Shown piece by piece: positions 16,049 through 25,200 of a stretch of DNA of 64,000 bases (its first letter is position 1; each line of letters starts with the position of its first letter). The notes beneath the pieces were generated by a model. The model saw nothing but the letters and a program-made list of their open reading frames with translations, was not told the origin of the DNA and searched no databases. The stretch is from CAWDZK01 sp963726615 (GTDB taxonomy: Bacteria; Actinomycetota; Actinomycetes; JACCUZ01): contig CAVSCX010000004.1 in NCBI GenBank assembly GCA_963726615.1, forward strand, positions 41,379 through 105,378, in the 5' to 3' direction. The translations under genes and the position numbers were made by a program.

Positions 16049-17620
16049 TCAGTCGTGACCCGACCCGGGTGCCCCCACCCGAGGAACGCTGAGGTCGGCC
16101 TCGTCGGCTCCACCGCGCGGGGAGGCGACGGCCGGCGCGGACCGGCCCACCGGTCGCTGCCCGGTCGGGCCCAGCGACCGCCAGGCCGGCAGTGCGAGCG
16201 CGAACGAGCTGCCGGTCCCGTCCTTGGCGCTGTCGACCCACAGCCGACCTCCGTGCGCGCCGGCGACGTCTCGGGCGATCGCCAGGCCGAGGCCACTGCC
16301 GCCGTGGTTGTGCGACAAGGAGTCGTCGACCCGGTAGTACCGGTCGAAGAGGTGCTCCCGGTCAGCCGGCGGGACGCCCGGCCCCTCGTCGTCGACCCTG
16401 ACGCCGACCTCGGCGTCCTCGCGCCAGGTGGTGACCCGAACGGTGCCGCCCGGCGGTGAGAACTTGATCGCGTTCTCGATGATGTTGGTCAGCGCCAGGT
16501 GCAGCCGCTGCGGGTCGGCCTGCGCCGGCAACGGCTCTCCGGCGACGACCAGGGACACCTCCTTGGCGACGGCCAGCAGCCGCAACGGCCGGGCTGCGCC
16601 GTCCGCGGCGGCCAGCAGGTCGAGCCGGGTCGTGAGCAGCTCCAGGCGGCCCTCGTCGGCAGCCGCCATCGTGAGCAGGTTGTCGACCGTCCTGCTCATG
16701 CGGTCGACCTCCTCACGGGCGCTCTCGAGCACCTCCTTGGCCGCCGGCGGGAGGGCGTCGCCCCGGAGACTGACGTCCAGCTCGGCCCGCATGACGGCCA
16801 GCGGCGTCCGCAGCTCGTGAGAGGCATCGGCGATCAGCCGGTGCTTGTCCATCACCCCGTGCTCGATGCGCGCCAGCATCGCGTTCAACGTCACGGCGAG
16901 CTGCCGGATCTCGTCGCCCCCGGGCGGGACGGCCACGCGGTCGTTCAGCTGGCCAGCGCCGATCGCCTCGGCGTCGGCGGTCATCTGCTCGACCGGTCGC
17001 ATCGCCTTGCGGGCCAGCAGGTAGCCGGTCAGCGCGGTGGCGGCCAGAGCTGCCGGCCCGGCGATCAGCAGCAGCACGAGGACGCGGCGCACGGCGTGCT
17101 CGACCGGCTGGAGGCTGAAGGCGACCACGAGGACGCGGTCGGACTGCTTGTCGCGGTAGGGCGTGACCAGGACCCGGTAAGCCTGCTCGCCGGCACCCAG
17201 CTCGCGGGTCGTCAGGACGGACCGGCCGGACAGCGCGGCCGCCGTCTGGCCGCCGCCCGACATCGGCTGCTCCGGACTCGCGACGGTCCCGTAGGAGAGC
17301 AGCACGTTTCCGCGGTCGTCGAGCACCTGGGCCCCCCCGGCACTGCGGAGGCTGGCCGATGCGGCGTCGCGGAAGTCCTGCGCGTCCTCGGCGGAGTCCT
17401 CCGCGTCCGGTGCCTCAGCGGGCTCCCCGGGCTCAGGCTCGGAGCTGTCGTCGGAGGCCGAGTCCACGATCGTCATCGACGAGGCGCGGACGGCAGCGTC
17501 GAGGGCCTGCCGCAGGTCGGTGCGCAGCTGCAGCACGAGGAAGGCGCTCAGTGCGGTGATGATCGTCGCGAGCAGCACGGCGTACCAGAGCGTCAGTCGT
17601 ACCCTGATCGGGAGGTTCAT
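16049..17620 (-). CDS. Sensor histidine kinase (HAMP, HisKA, HATPase_c)
   Basis: 523 aa from ATG 17620, which overlaps the regulator stop (ATGA). TM1 (LTLWYAVLLATIITALSAFL), a sensor loop of about 160 residues rich in Glu/Asp/Pro, TM2 (VLVLLLIAGPAALAATALTG), HAMP, H-box DASHELRTPLAVM, N-box NIIENAIKFSP, G1 DDEGPGVP, G2 GGSGLGLAIARDVAG. Complete EnvZ/CutS-type kinase. With its coupled regulator it is divergent from the RND operon and likely controls it. Confidence 0.93.
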   Translation of the reverse strand: MNLPIRVRLTLWYAVLLATIITALSAFLVLQLRTDLRQALDAAVRASSMTIVDSASDDSSEPEPGEPAEAPDAEDSAEDAQDFRDAASASLRSAGGAQVLDDRGNVLLSYGTVASPEQPMSGGGQTAAALSGRSVLTTRELGAGEQAYRVLVTPYRDKQSDRVLVVAFSLQPVEHAVRRVLVLLLIAGPAALAATALTGYLLARKAMRPVEQMTADAEAIGAGQLNDRVAVPPGGDEIRQLAVTLNAMLARIEHGVMDKHRLIADASHELRTPLAVMRAELDVSLRGDALPPAAKEVLESAREEVDRMSRTVDNLLTMAAADEGRLELLTTRLDLLAAADGAARPLRLLAVAKEVSLVVAGEPLPAQADPQRLHLALTNIIENAIKFSPPGGTVRVTTWREDAEVGVRVDDEGPGVPPADREHLFDRYYRVDDSLSHNHGGSGLGLAIARDVAGAHGGRLWVDSAKDGTGSSFALALPAWRSLGPTGQRPVGRSAPAVASPRGGADEADLSVPRVGAPGSGHD

Positions 17621-18288
17621 GGCGACTCCAGCAGGAAGCCTTTCCCCCGAACGGTACGGATCAGCCGGCGCCCGCGTGGCCGTTCGAGCTTCTTGCGCAG
17701 ATATCCGACGTAGACGTCGACGATGTTGGGGGAGCCCTGGTAGTCCTCCTGCCACACCTCGGCGAGCAGCTGGGCCCGGGTGACCGGCCTGCCGGGGTTG
17801 CGAGCGAGCACCTCGAGGACGTCGAACTCGCGCGCGGTCAGCTCGACCTGGTGGCCACCCCTCGACACGACTCTGGTCGTGGCGTCGACGTGCAGGTCGC
17901 CGATGGTCAGGACCTGCGGGTGGACGGACGGGCCGCGGCGGACGAGGACCCGCAGCCGCGCCAGCAGCTCGCCCAGGTCGAAGGGCTTGACCAGGTAGTC
18001 GTCCGCGCCGCCGTCCAGGCCGCGGATGCGGTCACCGACGTCGGCGCGTGCGGTGAGCATGAGTACCGGTGCCCACCGCTCCCGCCGGCGTAGCTCCTCG
18101 CAGACGGTGAAGCCGTCGATGCCGGGGAGCATCAGGTCGAGCACGATGACGGCGTAGTCGTTGTCCGAGCCCAGCGCGAGTCCCTCGTCGCCGGTCCGCG
18201 CGACATCGACGGTGTATCCCTCCAGGGCCAGCCCGCGCCGTAGGGCACGGACCAGCTTGGCGTCGTCCTCGACCAGGAGAAGTTGCAC
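17617..18288 (-). CDS. OmpR-family response regulator
   Basis: 223 aa from GTG 18288 (reads MQLLLVEDDAKL, the normal start of the receiver domain). Phosphoacceptor Asp in VIVLDLMLPGIDGF, the conserved Lys in DDYLVKPFDL, and a winged-helix effector domain with REFDVLEVLARNPGRPVTR and NIVDVYVGYLRKKLER. OmpR-type regulators bind direct repeats about one helical turn apart, and four such repeats lie in the divergent region at 18382-18420. Confidence 0.94.
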   Translation of the reverse strand: MQLLLVEDDAKLVRALRRGLALEGYTVDVARTGDEGLALGSDNDYAVIVLDLMLPGIDGFTVCEELRRRERWAPVLMLTARADVGDRIRGLDGGADDYLVKPFDLGELLARLRVLVRRGPSVHPQVLTIGDLHVDATTRVVSRGGHQVELTAREFDVLEVLARNPGRPVTRAQLLAEVWQEDYQGSPNIVDVYVGYLRKKLERPRGRRLIRTVRGKGFLLESP

Positions 18289-18315
18289 GCAAACATCGTA
18301 TTTGTGTTGGCGCCC

Positions 18316-18349
18316 TTGACACATCTGCCGCGCACGGGGTTGACACATC
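18316..18349 (+). repeat. Pair of direct repeats TTGACACATC
   Basis: Identical 10-mers at 18316-18325 and 18340-18349, 24 bp apart, between the regulator start and the 11-bp repeat array. Each contains TTGACA and could be a -35 element toward the RND operon, or a second operator. Confidence 0.4.
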
Positions 18350-18381
18350 AGGGCACCGGGCGCAACGTGGCAGGACGTCGG

Positions 18382-18420
18382 CCTAAGGGATTGCTAAGAG
18401 CGGGCTAAGACTCGCCTAAG
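18382..18420 (+). promoter_or_regulatory. Probable response-regulator operator: four hexamers with 11-bp period
   Basis: CCTAAG at 18382, GCTAAG at 18393, GCTAAG at 18404 and CCTAAG at 18415: starts exactly 11 bp apart, all in one orientation, 48 bp before the RND pump start. This is the spacing that OmpR/PhoB-type dimers use, and such a regulator is encoded next door. Confidence 0.72.
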
Positions 18421-18468
18421 TGATACAGGGCCAAGTTCCGGACTGTCGGTCCGCGAAGGGGTGGGGGC

Positions 18469-21400
18469 ATGAGAGCACTGTTGCGCGGCGTCCTGCACTT
18501 CCGGCTTCTGGTGTTGGGAGTCGCTGCGGGCCTGGTGGTCGTCGGTGCGGTGCAGCTGCGGGGTGCGCCTGTCGACGTGCTCCCGGAGTTCACCCCGCCG
18601 TACGCCGAGATCCAGACCGAGGCCCTCGGGCTGTCGGCCGACGAGGTCGAGCAGCTCGTCACCGTCCCGCTCGAGGCCGACCTGCTCAACGGTGTCGAAG
18701 GCGTCGAGGTGATCCGGTCGCAGTCGCTCCCCGGGCTGTCGTCGATCGTCATGATCTTCGCGTCGGGCACCGACACCTACCGCGCCCGCCAGCTCGTCGA
18801 GGAGCGGCTCACGCAGGCGCATGCGCTGCCCAACGTGTCGAAGCCGCCCACCCTGCTGGCCCCGCTGTCGTCCTCCAACCGGCTGCTCATGATCGGGCTC
18901 AACTCGGAGAAGGTCTCGGCCATCGAGCAGTCGGTCATCGCGCGGTGGACCGTGCGGCCCCGTCTCATGGGTGTCCCCGGAGTCGCGAACGTGTCGATCT
19001 GGGGATTGCGCGACCAGCAGCTCCAGGTGCAGGTCGACCCCGAGCAACTGCGGGAGCAGGGCGTCACCCTCAACCAGGTGATCCGGTCCGCCGGGAACGC
19101 GCAGGTCGTGTCGCCGCTGAGCTTCCTCGAGGCCTCGACGCCCGGGACCGGCGGCTTCATCGAGACCCCGCAGCAGCGGCTGCAGGTGCGCCACATCCTC
19201 GAGAAGATCGCCGACCCCGAGGAGCTCGGGAAGGTGCCCGTGTCGGGCACCGGTGGACGGCTGAGGCTGTCGGACGTCGCCACGATCGCAGTCGACCACC
19301 AGCCGCTGATCGGGGACGCGGTCGTCGCCGGCGGTGCCGGGCTCGTCATGGTGGTGGAGAAGTTCCCGGGCGCCAACACGCTCGAGGTCACCGAGGGAGT
19401 CGAGGACGCACTCGAGTCGCTGCGCCCCGGCCTGACCGGGATCGGCACCGACACGTCGCTGTTCCGGCCCGCCAGCTACATCGAAGGCGCCCTCGACAAC
19501 CTCAAGGTGTCGCTCGGTGTCGGCTTCCTGCTCATGCTGGTCGTCCTCGCCGCTCTGCGGTTCCGGTGGCGCGGCCTGCTCGTGGCAGTGGTCTCCGTCC
19601 CGCTCTCGCTGATCGCGGCCGGGCTGCTCCTGCGCTTCTTCGGGCAGGGCTTCAACGCGCTGGTGTTCCTCGGGCTCGGGGCCGCGATGCTCGTGGTCGT
19701 CGACGAGGCCGTCGTCTTCACCGACCGGTTCGCGCAGCGTCTGCGCGAGCGGGAGCCAGGAACTGCGGGGGCCTCCGTCGCGGCGGCGGCCCGGGATGCT
19801 GCCGGCGACGTCCGGACGCCGCTGGTCTATGCCACCCTCATCGTCCTGCTCGCCGTGGTCCCGGTCGCCGTGCTCGGCGGCCGCCCCGGTGGCTTCTTCG
19901 CGCCCATGGTCCTCGCCTACGTGCTGGCAGTCGTGGCTGCCGTGCTGGTCGCCGTCACCGTGACCCCTGCCCTGACCGTGCTGCTGCACGGCCGTGGGCC
20001 GGCGGCCGGCCACGGTGCCGCCGTGCCGGAGCGGCTGCGAGCCGGGTACGCGTCGGCCACGCGACGGTTCGGGAGAGGACTGCGCATCCCCCTGGTCGTT
20101 GCCGGAACTCTGCTGCTGGTCGGGGCCGCGGCGCTGCCGCTGCTCGGCACCTCGCTGCTCCCGCAGTTCCAGGACCGCTCGGTCGTCGTTCGTCTGGACG
20201 CCGACCCCGGCACGTCGAACCCGCGCATGACGGAGATTGCCACGCAGCTCACCGAGGAGCTGAAGAGCGTGCCCGGGGTCCAGGACGTCTCCGCATCGGT
20301 GGGGCGTGCGGTCACCGGCGACAGGGTCGCCAACGTCAGCTCCAGTGATGTGTGGGTCAGTATCGAGGGCGACGCCTCGTACGACAGAACTCTGGACGCG
20401 ATCCGGGAGACCGTCGCAGGACTGCGTGGTGTCCGGCACGACGTGCGGACCTACACCGAGCAGGAGATCCGCGACGTCGGCGCGCTGACCAGCGGTGAGA
20501 ACCGGGTCGCCGGCAGCACCGGCCTGGATGTCCTTACCGGCTCGGACCAGCCGCTCGTGGTGCGCGTGTTCGGGCAGGACCCTGACGTCCTGGAGCAGCA
20601 GGCGCAGCGGGTGAAGGGGCTCATGGCCGAGGTGCCGGGTGTGACGAGCCCGCGGGTCGACATGCCGCCGCGACAGCCCACCGTCGAGATCGAGGTCGAC
20701 CTCGACAAGGCCCAGGCCGTCGGCGTCTCGCCGGGCATCGTCCGTCGCTCCGCGGCCACGCTGCTCCAGGGCATCCAGGTCGGCAGCGTCTTCCAGGAGC
20801 AGAAGGTGTTCGACGTCATCGTCCAGGGTGCCCCGGCCACGCGGGAGAGCCTCGACGACGTCCGGAACATGCTCATCGACCGACCCGACGGGGGTCACGT
20901 CCGGCTCGGTGACGTCGCCGACGTCCGGGTCGCCCAGTCCGCCGCCGTCATCCAGCGCGACGCCGTGTCCCGGTGGATCGACGTCGAGGCGGGGGTCTCC
21001 GGACGCAGCGTGGGCGCGGCGGCCGCGGACATCGAGACTCGTCTCGCGGCAACCGACTTCCCGCTGGAGTACCACGCCGAGGTGCGGCAGGAGAGCACGG
21101 CGCGGGAGATCGGTGCCGGACGGGTTCTCGGCTTCGTCGTCACCGTGGCGGTCGCGGCGTTCCTGCTCCTGCAGGCCGCCTTCCGCAGCTGGCGGGTTGC
21201 CGGGCTCGTGTTCGCGACCCTGCCCGTGGCCCTGGTCGGCGGGCTCACCGCAGCGCTGGTCGAGGGCGGCACGCTGTCGCTCGGCTCGCTCGTCGGCCTC
21301 TTCGCCGTTCTCGGCCTGGCGACCCGCACTGCTGTCCTGCTCGTGGCCAGGATCCAGCAACGGGAGCTCGAAACGGCGGGCATCTCGCGGGCGGACGCCG

Positions 21401-22224
21401 TGGCGCACGCCACGGCTGAGCGGCTCCCGGCCGTGGTCACCAGCACGGTCGCGACTGCGCTGCTGGTGTCGCCGCTCGTCGTCCTCGGGTCTCGACCCGG
21501 GCTGGAGCTGCTGCACGCCATGTCGATCGCCGTGCTCGGTGGCCTGGTCACCTCGACGTTCGTCACGCTCTTCCTGCTGCCGGCGCTCTACCGGCACCTG
21601 GCAGGAAGCGTGGTAGCCACCCGACGTCGACTCCGGCGAGCGCGTCATCAACCTGAACGGGAAGGGCGTCGTCGTCCACCCGAACGGCAAGGACGCCGAG
21701 GGCACGATGCCCGGTCAGCGCACTGCGGGCACCGGGGCGGTACCGGACCGGGAGCCGGTCGGGTGACGCGCCGTCGGGGGGTGCCGCGGCCGGCTCGTCG
21801 GGTAGCGCTGGCCGCAGCAGCGGTGGTCGTGGGGCTGATCCTGGCCGGCTGCTCGTCGTCCGCGGAATCGGCCGGCGAGGTCTACCTGCCGGCGGTCGTC
21901 GAGGAGGTGGCCGACGGCGAGGTCTCGCAGGTGACGTTCACCGCTGACGCGGCAGCCCGGGTCGGACTGGCCACGGCGACGATCCGGCCCGACGGCGCCG
22001 GCACGGTCGTCCCCTACGCGGCACTGATCTACGACGGGAGCGGCGCGCCCTGGGTCTACCAGGTCACCGCCGAGCGGACCTACCAGCGGACCGCGGTCGT
22101 GGTCGACCGGATCGAGGGTGACAGTGCCTGGCTGACGGAAGGGCCCCCTGCTGGCGCCGGGGTCGTGACGGTGGGAGCAACCGAGGTCTACGGCGCCGAG
22201 CTGGGTATCGGCGGCGGTCACTGA
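18469..22224 (+). CDS. RND efflux pump A, fused in frame to a lipoprotein by an apparent frameshift
   Basis: As sequenced, one 1251-aa frame. Residues 1 to about 1050 are an AcrB/CusA-type RND pump: TM1 after RGVLHFRLLVLGVAAG, porter motifs PVDVLPEFTPPYAEIQTEA (split: DVLPEF, then PPYAEIQTE), TM4 segment FLGLGAAMLVVVDEAVVFTD carrying a likely proton-relay Asp, and the second porter half. From about 21612 the frame turns Arg-rich (RRRLRRARH...), while the +1 frame reads DVDSGERVINLNGKGVVVHP and stops at 21766, overlapping the GTG of the lipoprotein gene. Deleting one base near 21618-21622 restores a separate pump of about 1,100 aa. The start is ATG 18469 after GAAGGGG. Substrate unknown; CusA metal-site methionines are not evident. 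Confidence 0.85.
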   Translation: MRALLRGVLHFRLLVLGVAAGLVVVGAVQLRGAPVDVLPEFTPPYAEIQTEALGLSADEVEQLVTVPLEADLLNGVEGVEVIRSQSLPGLSSIVMIFASGTDTYRARQLVEERLTQAHALPNVSKPPTLLAPLSSSNRLLMIGLNSEKVSAIEQSVIARWTVRPRLMGVPGVANVSIWGLRDQQLQVQVDPEQLREQGVTLNQVIRSAGNAQVVSPLSFLEASTPGTGGFIETPQQRLQVRHILEKIADPEELGKVPVSGTGGRLRLSDVATIAVDHQPLIGDAVVAGGAGLVMVVEKFPGANTLEVTEGVEDALESLRPGLTGIGTDTSLFRPASYIEGALDNLKVSLGVGFLLMLVVLAALRFRWRGLLVAVVSVPLSLIAAGLLLRFFGQGFNALVFLGLGAAMLVVVDEAVVFTDRFAQRLREREPGTAGASVAAAARDAAGDVRTPLVYATLIVLLAVVPVAVLGGRPGGFFAPMVLAYVLAVVAAVLVAVTVTPALTVLLHGRGPAAGHGAAVPERLRAGYASATRRFGRGLRIPLVVAGTLLLVGAAALPLLGTSLLPQFQDRSVVVRLDADPGTSNPRMTEIATQLTEELKSVPGVQDVSASVGRAVTGDRVANVSSSDVWVSIEGDASYDRTLDAIRETVAGLRGVRHDVRTYTEQEIRDVGALTSGENRVAGSTGLDVLTGSDQPLVVRVFGQDPDVLEQQAQRVKGLMAEVPGVTSPRVDMPPRQPTVEIEVDLDKAQAVGVSPGIVRRSAATLLQGIQVGSVFQEQKVFDVIVQGAPATRESLDDVRNMLIDRPDGGHVRLGDVADVRVAQSAAVIQRDAVSRWIDVEAGVSGRSVGAAAADIETRLAATDFPLEYHAEVRQESTAREIGAGRVLGFVVTVAVAAFLLLQAAFRSWRVAGLVFATLPVALVGGLTAALVEGGTLSLGSLVGLFAVLGLATRTAVLLVARIQQRELETAGISRADAVAHATAERLPAVVTSTVATALLVSPLVVLGSRPGLELLHAMSIAVLGGLVTSTFVTLFLLPALYRHLAGSVVATRRRLRRARHQPEREGRRRPPERQGRRGHDARSAHCGHRGGTGPGAGRVTRRRGVPRPARRVALAAAAVVVGLILAGCSSSAESAGEVYLPAVVEEVADGEVSQVTFTADAAARVGLATATIRPDGAGTVVPYAALIYDGSGAPWVYQVTAERTYQRTAVVVDRIEGDSAWLTEGPPAGAGVVTVGATEVYGAELGIGGGH
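21763..22224 (+). CDS. Lipoprotein with adaptor-like C-terminal domain
   Basis: 153 aa from GTG 21763. Signal peptide with a canonical lipobox LILAGCSSS. After TFTADAAARVGLATATIRP the domain VVPYAALIYDGSGAPWVYQV, RTYQRTAVVVDRIEGD and GPPAGAGVVTVGA resembles the beta-barrel and membrane-proximal part of CusB/HlyD adaptors. No lipoyl or coiled-coil hairpin is present, so this would be a minimal adaptor anchored in the outer leaflet of the membrane. It lies between two RND genes; as sequenced it is also the C-terminus of the upstream open frame. Family assignment is by motif only. Confidence 0.7.
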   Translation: MTRRRGVPRPARRVALAAAAVVVGLILAGCSSSAESAGEVYLPAVVEEVADGEVSQVTFTADAAARVGLATATIRPDGAGTVVPYAALIYDGSGAPWVYQVTAERTYQRTAVVVDRIEGDSAWLTEGPPAGAGVVTVGATEVYGAELGIGGGH

Positions 22225-22246
22225 TGACGGCAAGGAGGGGGGCCTG

Positions 22247-25200
22247 ATGCGACGCATCGTCGGGACGAGCCTGCGGTTCCGGTGGCTGGTCGTCTTCGCG
22301 GCCGTAGCCCTCATGGCGCTGGGTCTGCTGGAGCTGCCGCAGACCAAGGTCGACGTGTTCCCCGAGTTCGCACCGCCGAAGGTGGAGATCCAGACCATCG
22401 CCCTGGGCAACTCCTCGAACGAGGTGGAGGAGCTCATCACCGTTCCGATCGAGGACCAGCTCGGCGGGATCGAGGGCCTGGACGAGATGCGCTCGAAGTC
22501 GGTGGCCCAGCTGTCCTCGATCTCGCTCATCTTCGACCGCGGCATCGACGAGCTGCGCGCCAGGCAGCTTGTCGCCGAGCGCATCTCCCAGGTGACGGCC
22601 ACCCTGCCGACCTGGGCCAGCCCGCCGTTCATGATGCCGGCGCTGTCGTCGACGAGCCGGATCATGAAGATCGGGCTGACCTCCGACGACGTGAACATGA
22701 TCGACCTGTCCACGATCGCCTACTGGAAGATCCGCGCGCGGCTGCTCCGCGTGCAGGGCGTTGCCCAGGTGGCGATCTGGGGCGAGCAGCTCCCGCAGCG
22801 GCACATCCAGGTCGACCCGGCGAAGCTCGCGGCCAACGACGTTCCCCTCCAGCAGGTGATGGACTCCGCGGCGGACGCCGTCGAGGCCGGCCTGCTCAAG
22901 TACTCCGAAGGGGCAGTCGTCGGCACCGGAGGCTTCGTCGAGCAAGCCGGCCAGCGCTTCAACATCCGGCACGTCCAGCCCATCACCGGGCCGGCCGAGC
23001 TGGGCGCCGTGCCCGTTGTCGAGCGGGACGGGAAGGTGGTGCGGCTGTCGGACCTGGGCAACGTCGTCATCGACCACGGACCGCTGATCGGCGACGCGGT
23101 GATCAACGACGGTCCGGGCATCATGCTGATCGTCCAGAAGTTCCGCGGGGCGAACACCCTCGAGGTCACCCGCGGCGTCGAGCGCGCCATGGCGGAGCTG
23201 CAGCCCGGCCTGCCCGGCATCACGGTGGACACCACGATCTTCCGGCCCGCGACCTTCATCGAGCAGTCCATCGAGAACCTGACGACGGCCATGATCATCG
23301 GCATCGTGCTGGTGATGCTGATCATCATCGCGTTCCTCTTCGAGTGGCGCACCGCGTTCATCAGCCTGATCGCCATCCCGCTGTCGCTCGTGGCTGCCCT
23401 GCTCACCCTTGACCTGCGCGGCCAGACGGTGAACGTCATGGTCCTGGCCGGGCTCGTGGTCGCGATCGGGGTGGTCGTCGACGACGCGATCATCGACGTG
23501 GAGAACATCGTCCGAAGACTTCGGCAGACACGAGCCGACGGGAGCGGCAAGTCGACGTTCCGCGTCGTTCTCGACGCGTCCGTCGAGGTCCGCTCTGCCA
23601 TCACCTACGCCACGGTCATCAACGTGGTCGCCATCGTCCCGGTGCTCTTCCTCGAGGGTCTGTCCGGGTCGTTCTTCCGGCCGCTGGTGCTGTCGTACGG
23701 GCTGGCGGTGCTCGTCTCCATGGTCGTGGCGCTGACCCTGACGCCGGCGCTGTGCCTGCTCATGCTCTCCCGGGGCAACCTGGTCAGCCGCGAGAGCCCG
23801 CTCCTCCGGGTGCTCAAGCGCGGCTACCGCGCCGTCCTGAGCCCGCTGCTGCGGCGCTCCAGCCCGGCGACGGTGACGGCGCTGACGCTCACGCTCGCCG
23901 GCGCGCTGGCGTTCCCCACGCTGGGGACACAGCTGCTGCCGAACTTCAAGGAGCGTGACTTCCTCATGCACTGGCTCACCCAACCGGGCACCTCCCAGCC
24001 GGAGGAGACCCGTGTGTCGGTGGCCGCGTGCAAGGACCTGCGCGAGATCCCCGGGGTCCGCAACTGCGGGTCCCACATCGGTCAGGCGTTCCTGGCCGAC
24101 GAGGTCTACGGCGTGGACTTCGGCGAGAACTGGATCAGCGTGTCGCCGGACGCCGACTACGACACGACCCTGGAGCACGTCCAGCAGACGGTCGACGCCT
24201 ACCCGGGCCTGTACCGGGACGTCCAGACCTATCTGCGGGAACGGATCAAGGAGGTGCTGACGGGGTCGAGCGAGGCGATCGTCGTGCGCATCTACGGCCC
24301 CGACCTCGAGGTGCTGCGCGACAAGGCGCACGAGGTTGAGGCGCTGATCGCTCACGTCGACGGTGTCGTCGACGCCCACGCCGCTCTGCAGACGAATCTG
24401 CCGCACATCGTGGTCGAGCCCGACCTCGCCGCAGCGCGCCAGGTCGGCCTCACTCCGGGCGACATCCGCCGGCAGTCCTCGACGATGATCGCGAGCGAGG
24501 AGGTCAGCGACATCTTCGCCGGAGGTCGGGCGTACGACGTGCACGTGACGGCGATCCCCTCGGCACGGGACAGCATCACCGACGTCGAGAACATGCAGAT
24601 CGACACACCGGGCGGGAAGCGGGTCCTCCTCAAGGACATCGCCTCGGTGAGCCTCGCGTCGACCCCCAACGCCATCCAGCGGCAGAACCAGTCGCGGCTG
24701 ATCGACGTGGGCGCCAACGTCGCGGGGAACGACCTCGGGACCGTGGTGGACCACGTGGAGGACCTGGTCGCCGGAGTGGACTTCCCGCGCGGGTACTACG
24801 CGGAGGTCGTGGGCGAGTCCAGCGAGCTGTCGGCCGCCCGCGACCGGCTGTTCCTGTTCGGTGCAGCGGCCCTGATCGCGATCCTGCTCCTGCTCCACGC
24901 CGCCTTCGGCAGCTTGCGGCTTGCGGCGATCACGTTCCTGGCGCTGCCGATGGCGCTCGTCGGCGGGGTCCTGGCGGTCTGGCTCGGGGACGGCGTCCTC
25001 TCGCTGGGGTCACTTGTCGGCTTCCTGACCGTCTTCGGCATCGCGGCCCGCAACGGCATCCTCATGATCAGCCACTTGCAGCGGCTCGAGCGGGAGGAGG
25101 GTCACACCTTCGGTCCGGAGCTCGTCCTTCGCGGTGCCCAGGAGCGGCTGGCGCCCATCCTCATGACGGCCTGCGCCACCGGCCTCGCCCTGGTCCCGCT

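Noticed and set aside
18394..21705. Minus-strand frame of 1103 codons over RND pump A
   Set aside because: Low-complexity Arg/Asp/Gln/His-rich translation without motifs; the plus strand encodes a clear RND pump. The same holds for 22064-24898.
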